This document shows, in pieces, positions 60,706-64,000 of a stretch of DNA of 64,000 nt. Numbering within the stretch: position 1 is the first letter of the stretch; every line of letters begins with the position of its first letter. Below the pieces are notes generated by a model. The model was not told where the DNA came from, did no database searches, and saw only the letters and a program-made list of their open reading frames with translations. The DNA is from Streptomyces sp. R21. GTDB taxonomy: Bacteria; Actinomycetota; Actinomycetes; Streptomycetales; Streptomycetaceae. Position numbers and translations under genes: made by a program. The stretch is from assembly GCF_041051975.1 (NCBI RefSeq), contig NZ_CP163435.1, positions 8,462,501 through 8,526,500 of the forward strand. Direction: 5' to 3'.

Positions 60706-62004
60706 CCCGCCCCCGGCACCCGTCGGCCCGCCCTCGGCCTCCGGCAGGGAAGTCCGCCCCGTCACCGGCCTGGTCCGGCGCGTCAGATTCCGTACGTCCG
60801 GCACGCACAGCACCGCCGCCGTGACCACGACGACCAGCGTGGCGCAGCCCCACAACGAGGCGGTACGGCCGAATGCCTGCTCCGCCGGGCCCGCCAGGGC
60901 GAGCGCCAGCGGCGTCATCGCGATCGAGCCGAACCAGTCGTACGCCGAGACGCGCGAGAGCATGTCCTCGGGGATCTCCTGGTGCAGCGCGGTCATCCAG
61001 GCAACGCCGAACACCTGGATCGTCAGGCCGCTGACGAACATCACGGCGTACAGCGCGCCGACCGGTACGGGCACCGCGAGGGCTGCGCTCGGCAGGGCGA
61101 GCGGGAAGACGCAGAGCGTGCCGGCGAGGAGCATGCGGTGGGGCTTCCAGCGCATCATCAGCAGGGCGCCGCCGACGGTTCCGAGGCCGAACGCGCCGAG
61201 GGCCAGACCCCATGGGCCCGGCCCGCCGAGGCTCTCCCGGGCGACCAAGGGGCCGTAGACGGATTCGGCGGCGCCGACGACCGCCACCACGACGGCGAAC
61301 TGGGCGACGATCGACCACAGCCACGCCCGCCCGACGAACTCCTGCCAGCCGTCACGGAGATCGGCGAGCAGACCGCCGCCAGGTTTGCGCGGCGGTATGT
61401 GGCTGACGTCGAGGAAGGAGCGCAGCGCCGCGGCGACGGCGAACATGGCCGCGTCGACGGCGAGCACCCAGCCGGGGCCGATCGCGGCCACCAGCGCGCC
61501 GCCGAGGGCCGCGCCGCCCAGGCCCGCGCCCTGCGTCGCCATCCGGAACAGCGCGAAGGCGCGGCTCACCTGCTCGCCTTCGACGGAGGACATCAGCATG
61601 CCCTCGGCCGCCGGGTTGAAGAACGCCTGGCCGGTGCCGCCGAGCGCGCTCAGCAGCATCATCTGCCACAGCTGCGCCTCCCCGGTGATGACGAGGGTCG
61701 CGAAGGCGGCCTGCGAGAGGCAGTTGAGGGTGTTGGCCGCGACCATCACCCGATGGCGCGGCAGGCGGTCCGCGACGGCGCCGCCGATCAGCAGGAAGAG
61801 CACCAGGGGCAGCGTCCGCGCCGCCGCCACCAGTCCGACGTCCCCTCCGTCGCCGCCCGAGTCGAGCACGGCGAACGCCGAGGCGATCAGCGCGCCCTGG
61901 CTGCCCAGGTTCGTGGCGATCGCGGCGGCGGTCAGCAGGGTGTAGTTGCGGCCCGCCCAGGAGGGGCGGCGCGAACGTCGGGAGGAGGCGGCGGCTGGGG
62001 TCAC
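60667..62004 (-). CDS. MFS transporter, macrolide/enterobactin-exporter type
   Basis: A 445-residue, 12-helix major facilitator: NYTLLTAAAIATNLGSQG, FLLIGGAVADRLPRHRVMV (motif A) and GTGQAFFNPAAEGML. It resembles the MFS_3 group of drug and siderophore exporters. The start is set at GTG 62004, which has GATAGT 6 nt upstream and TTGGCA 18 bp before that, suggesting a leaderless mRNA; a TTG at 62040 would put the operator inside the gene. The C-terminal tail is Gly/Thr-rich. Confidence 0.83.
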   Translation of the reverse strand: MTPAAASSRRSRRPSWAGRNYTLLTAAAIATNLGSQGALIASAFAVLDSGGDGGDVGLVAAARTLPLVLFLLIGGAVADRLPRHRVMVAANTLNCLSQAAFATLVITGEAQLWQMMLLSALGGTGQAFFNPAAEGMLMSSVEGEQVSRAFALFRMATQGAGLGGAALGGALVAAIGPGWVLAVDAAMFAVAAALRSFLDVSHIPPRKPGGGLLADLRDGWQEFVGRAWLWSIVAQFAVVVAVVGAAESVYGPLVARESLGGPGPWGLALGAFGLGTVGGALLMMRWKPHRMLLAGTLCVFPLALPSAALAVPVPVGALYAVMFVSGLTIQVFGVAWMTALHQEIPEDMLSRVSAYDWFGSIAMTPLALALAGPAEQAFGRTASLWGCATLVVVVTAAVLCVPDVRNLTRRTRPVTGRTSLPEAEGGPTGAGGGSADGEGAVGGLG

Positions 62005-62036
62005 CGGGTGACTATCGCCGCCGACCGCCCGACTTG

Positions 62037-62049
62037 CCAAACGATTTGG
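62037..62049 (-). promoter_or_regulatory. Inverted repeat over the -35 region of the MFS gene
   Basis: CCAAA-CGA-TTTGG is a 5-bp inverted repeat with a 3-bp spacer. It overlaps the predicted -35 (TTGGCA) of the MFS promoter, so a repressor could act here. No regulator gene is adjacent. Confidence 0.5.
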
Positions 62050-62090
62050 ACGGGATCAGGAACGGGCCGTCCGGATCGGCCGTGCGCTGC

Positions 62091-63131
62091 TCAGGACTCC
62101 TCGCCGTCCCCGTGCAGCCGCACCGTGCTGAGGATCTTCTGGATCGTGGCGTCCGGCACTTCCTCGCTCACACCCTTGGCCCCGTAGAACGTCCAGGACA
62201 CGAAGTCGCCGTCGCCGTTCTTGAAGGCGAACGTGGTCGCCTTGCCGTCGGTGTCGCACTTGCCCTCCTTGGGGACACCGGACGAGTACGTGGTCACCAC
62301 GCTGCCCTCGACGCCCGAAGCCGTCTTGTACGCCTTGGGCTTGCCGATGGTGAGCAGCTTCTTCGAGGCGTTCTTCTGGTCCGTGTACCCGCCGAAGACC
62401 CACCACGCCGAGTCGTTGCGCGCGATGTCGTTGGTGTTCTTCGCGCCGCTCTGCCCCTTGGTGCCCGCGGCGGCCAGCGCCGAGCTCTCCTTGTGGCCGT
62501 CCTTGTCCTCGTCGGACGTGCAGTAGTCCTCCTTGAGGAAGGCGGGCGCGGACATGCCGATGATCGTGGAGGTGTCGTCCTTGTTCTTGTCGTCGAAGCC
62601 GATGAAGGTGCCGGACGACAGCACCTCCCAGTCCGCCGGAACGTCGAAGGCCGTGCCCCACTTGGGATTGATCACGACCTTCCAGCCGGCGATCGTCGGC
62701 TTGTCCGCGTCGTCTTCGCCGCCTCGCGGGTTGTCGTCACCGCTGGAGCTGGGGCTCGCGGACGTGGAGACCGACGGCTTGGCGGACTTGGACGGGTCGC
62801 CGCCCGCCTCCTTGTCCTTGTCGCCGCCCAGGACGAGATAGCCGGTGACGCCGGCCGCGATCACGACGGCCGAGGCCGCCACGATCGCGGTGATCTTCGT
62901 CTTGTTGCCGCCTCCACCGCCGTTGCCGCCGCCGGACGCCTGGGGCACCCCGAGGGGCTCCGCCGGAGCCCCCCATTGCGGCTGCTGCCCGTACGCGTTG
63001 GGCTGCTGATAGCCCGTCTGCTGGTATCCGGGCTGCTGGTACGGATTCGGCTGCTGGTACCCCGGCTGCTGGTACGGGTTCTGGTCCTGCGGGTTCTGCT
63101 CGCCCCCGGGCGGCTGCTGTCCTGGCCACAT
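62091..63131 (-). CDS. Membrane-anchored protein with Gln/Pro/Tyr repeats (tandem paralogue 1)
   Basis: A 346-residue protein. Residues 1-60 hold YQQPG/YQQPN repeats on the cytoplasmic side, then a Gly-rich stretch and one membrane helix (ITAIVAASAVVIAAGVTGYLVL, about 80-102). The outside part has a Ser/Thr/Asp-rich linker and a 200-residue domain with FDVPADWEVL, YCTSDEDKDG, WWVFGGYTDQ and a closing ILSTVRLHG. Two conserved cysteines may pair. I recognise no named family. ATG at 63131 is the first in-frame start before the repeats. Confidence 0.8.
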   Translation of the reverse strand: MWPGQQPPGGEQNPQDQNPYQQPGYQQPNPYQQPGYQQTGYQQPNAYGQQPQWGAPAEPLGVPQASGGGNGGGGGNKTKITAIVAASAVVIAAGVTGYLVLGGDKDKEAGGDPSKSAKPSVSTSASPSSSGDDNPRGGEDDADKPTIAGWKVVINPKWGTAFDVPADWEVLSSGTFIGFDDKNKDDTSTIIGMSAPAFLKEDYCTSDEDKDGHKESSALAAAGTKGQSGAKNTNDIARNDSAWWVFGGYTDQKNASKKLLTIGKPKAYKTASGVEGSVVTTYSSGVPKEGKCDTDGKATTFAFKNGDGDFVSWTFYGAKGVSEEVPDATIQKILSTVRLHGDGEES

Positions 63132-63196
63132 GGGCAGTAAGACTAGTGCCGCGTGTGACACGTTTCGGTCACTGGTCTTCGTCAGCCATGTACCGG

Positions 63197-64000
63197 TCAG
63201 GAGTCCGACGGAGCGTCATACAGACGTATGGTGCTCAGGATCTTCCGCACAGTCGTGTCCGGTACCTCCTCGGATACACCCTTGGCGCCGAAGAACGACC
63301 ACGACGCGATGTCGCCCGAGGAGTCCTTGAAGGCGAAGGTGGTGGCCTTCCCGTCGCTGTCACACTTTTGCGTTTTCTTCACACCGGACGACGACGCCGT
63401 GGCCAAAGCGCCCTTGATGCCGGACTTCGTCGTGTACGACGTCACAGGGCCGGACTTGACCAGCTTCTTGTCGGGCTGGGTGTACCCGCCGTAGACCCAT
63501 GTCCGTGCGTCCGTGCCCGCGGCGTCCTCGGGGCTCTTCGCGCTGTCGTTGCCCCGGGTGCCGGCGGCGGCGAGGCTCATGTACTCCTTGTTGCCGTCCT
63601 TGTCGTCATCGGAGCCGCACCACTCCTCCTTGAGGATCGCGGGGGCCGCCATGCCGATGAGGGGCGTCTCGTTGGGGTCGTCGTCCTCCGCGAAGTACGT
63701 GACCCAGCTGGTCGACTTCAGAGCCCACTCCGCCGGTACGTCGAACGCGATGCCGCGCGCGGGGTTCAGAACGGTCTTCCATCCGGCGACGGTCGGCTTC
63801 TGGTCGCCGCCCGTTCCGCGCGGGTTGTCGCTCGGACTCGCCTGCTGGGAGGCGGACTTGGTCGGCCCGGGATCGGCCCCGTCGTCCTTGCCGCCACCGA
63901 GTACCGCGTAACCGGTGACGCCCGCGGTGACCAGGACGGCCGCGGCCGCGGCGATCGCGACGATCTTCGTCCGGCGTCCGCGGTCGCTGGACGGCGGCAC
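63197..64000 (-). CDS. Membrane-anchored protein (tandem paralogue 2, 5' end outside window)
   Basis: At least 267 residues of a close paralogue of the gene just downstream. It shares the helix (VAIAAAAAVLVTAGVTGYAVLGG), PRGxGGDxKPTVAGWK, FDVPAEWAL, two cysteines (EEWCGSDDDKDG, QKCDSDGKA) and KGVSEEVPD with ILSTIRL at the end. The frame is open to the window edge, so the usual Gln/Pro N-terminus probably lies beyond 64000. The 65-bp gap to the other copy suggests a recent duplication. Confidence 0.78.
   Translation of the reverse strand: MPPSSDRGRRTKIVAIAAAAAVLVTAGVTGYAVLGGGKDDGADPGPTKSASQQASPSDNPRGTGGDQKPTVAGWKTVLNPARGIAFDVPAEWALKSTSWVTYFAEDDDPNETPLIGMAAPAILKEEWCGSDDDKDGNKEYMSLAAAGTRGNDSAKSPEDAAGTDARTWVYGGYTQPDKKLVKSGPVTSYTTKSGIKGALATASSSGVKKTQKCDSDGKATTFAFKDSSGDIASWSFFGAKGVSEEVPDTTVRKILSTIRLYDAPSDS

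Overview
This window is a chromosomal segment of a Streptomyces or very close relative. The evidence is a GC-rich sequence with strong G/C preference in third codon positions, many GTG starts, genes that look leaderless, a single TTA codon among about 58 intact genes, DUF5999-type and other Streptomyces-type small proteins, and a gene order I recognise from the S. coelicolor SCO1389 to SCO1321 neighbourhood. No CRISPR array, prophage, insertion sequence or tRNA gene was seen. Most of it is core-arm housekeeping DNA with accessory transporters and regulators.

Region 1 (1-2916): the 3' part of an rRNA operon, with most of the 23S rRNA, the 5S rRNA and a strong intrinsic terminator. Region 2 (3.0-16.8 kb): a cell-envelope, division and glycine-cleavage block that keeps the order of the mycobacterial Rv1822-Rv1832 cluster. 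It runs CDP-alcohol phosphatidyltransferase (cardiolipin synthase type), a nucleotidyltransferase with a degenerate phosphomannomutase half, DUF881, small basic protein, DUF881, a GarA-like FHA protein, MerR (FtsR type), bifunctional nuclease, a second MerR, then DNA polymerase IV, a PRC-barrel gene and gcvP under a tandem glycine riboswitch. gcvH, which lies inside this block in mycobacteria, is absent.

Region 3 (17-28.7 kb): a mix of hypothetical genes, a GCS2-family ligase, an SBP/VWA surface protein, a CPBP membrane protein, a PhzF protein with an unexplained upstream open frame, a HEAT-repeat protein, a Gly/His-rich PadR regulator, an SRPBCC protein and a Clp-N protein. Region 4 (28.7-37.7 kb): three EamA exporters, one behind a leaderless 13-codon leader ORF and a long hairpin; two PNPOx-fold flavoproteins opposite a MocR regulator; a LysR regulator opposite an EamA exporter; a third PNPOx-fold protein; an isochorismatase-fold protein that has lost its catalytic triad; and a Tat-type Rieske lipoprotein.

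Region 5 (37.8-51.6 kb): a HipA_2 kinase/DUF3037 pair, two SDR genes with a consensus promoter and a palindromic operator, a peptide-type binding lipoprotein, ung, small unknowns, a Gfo/Idh oxidoreductase, lnt, a SnoaL-like protein, a frameshifted DUF4291 gene, a TTA-containing 59-residue protein, an HxlR/carboxymuconolactone-decarboxylase pair sharing a perfect inverted repeat, and uppP. Region 6 (51.7-64 kb): a three-gene sugar-type catabolic operon (Gfo/Idh, DUF6807, cupin) with a consensus promoter and a LacI-type operator, an HxlR regulator opposite a thiolase with three related operator sites, a TVP38 membrane protein, an alkylation-repair protein, a cysteine-free EF-Tu paralogue (tuf3 type), a spermidine-synthase-fold protein, an MFS transporter, and two tandem paralogous membrane-anchored proteins, the second cut by the window edge.

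Regulation is the most informative layer: several divergent pairs show clear inverted or direct repeats at promoters, and about eight genes have a -10 hexamer 6-7 nt before the start codon, as expected for leaderless mRNAs. All functional calls come from reading motifs and context; no database search was run.
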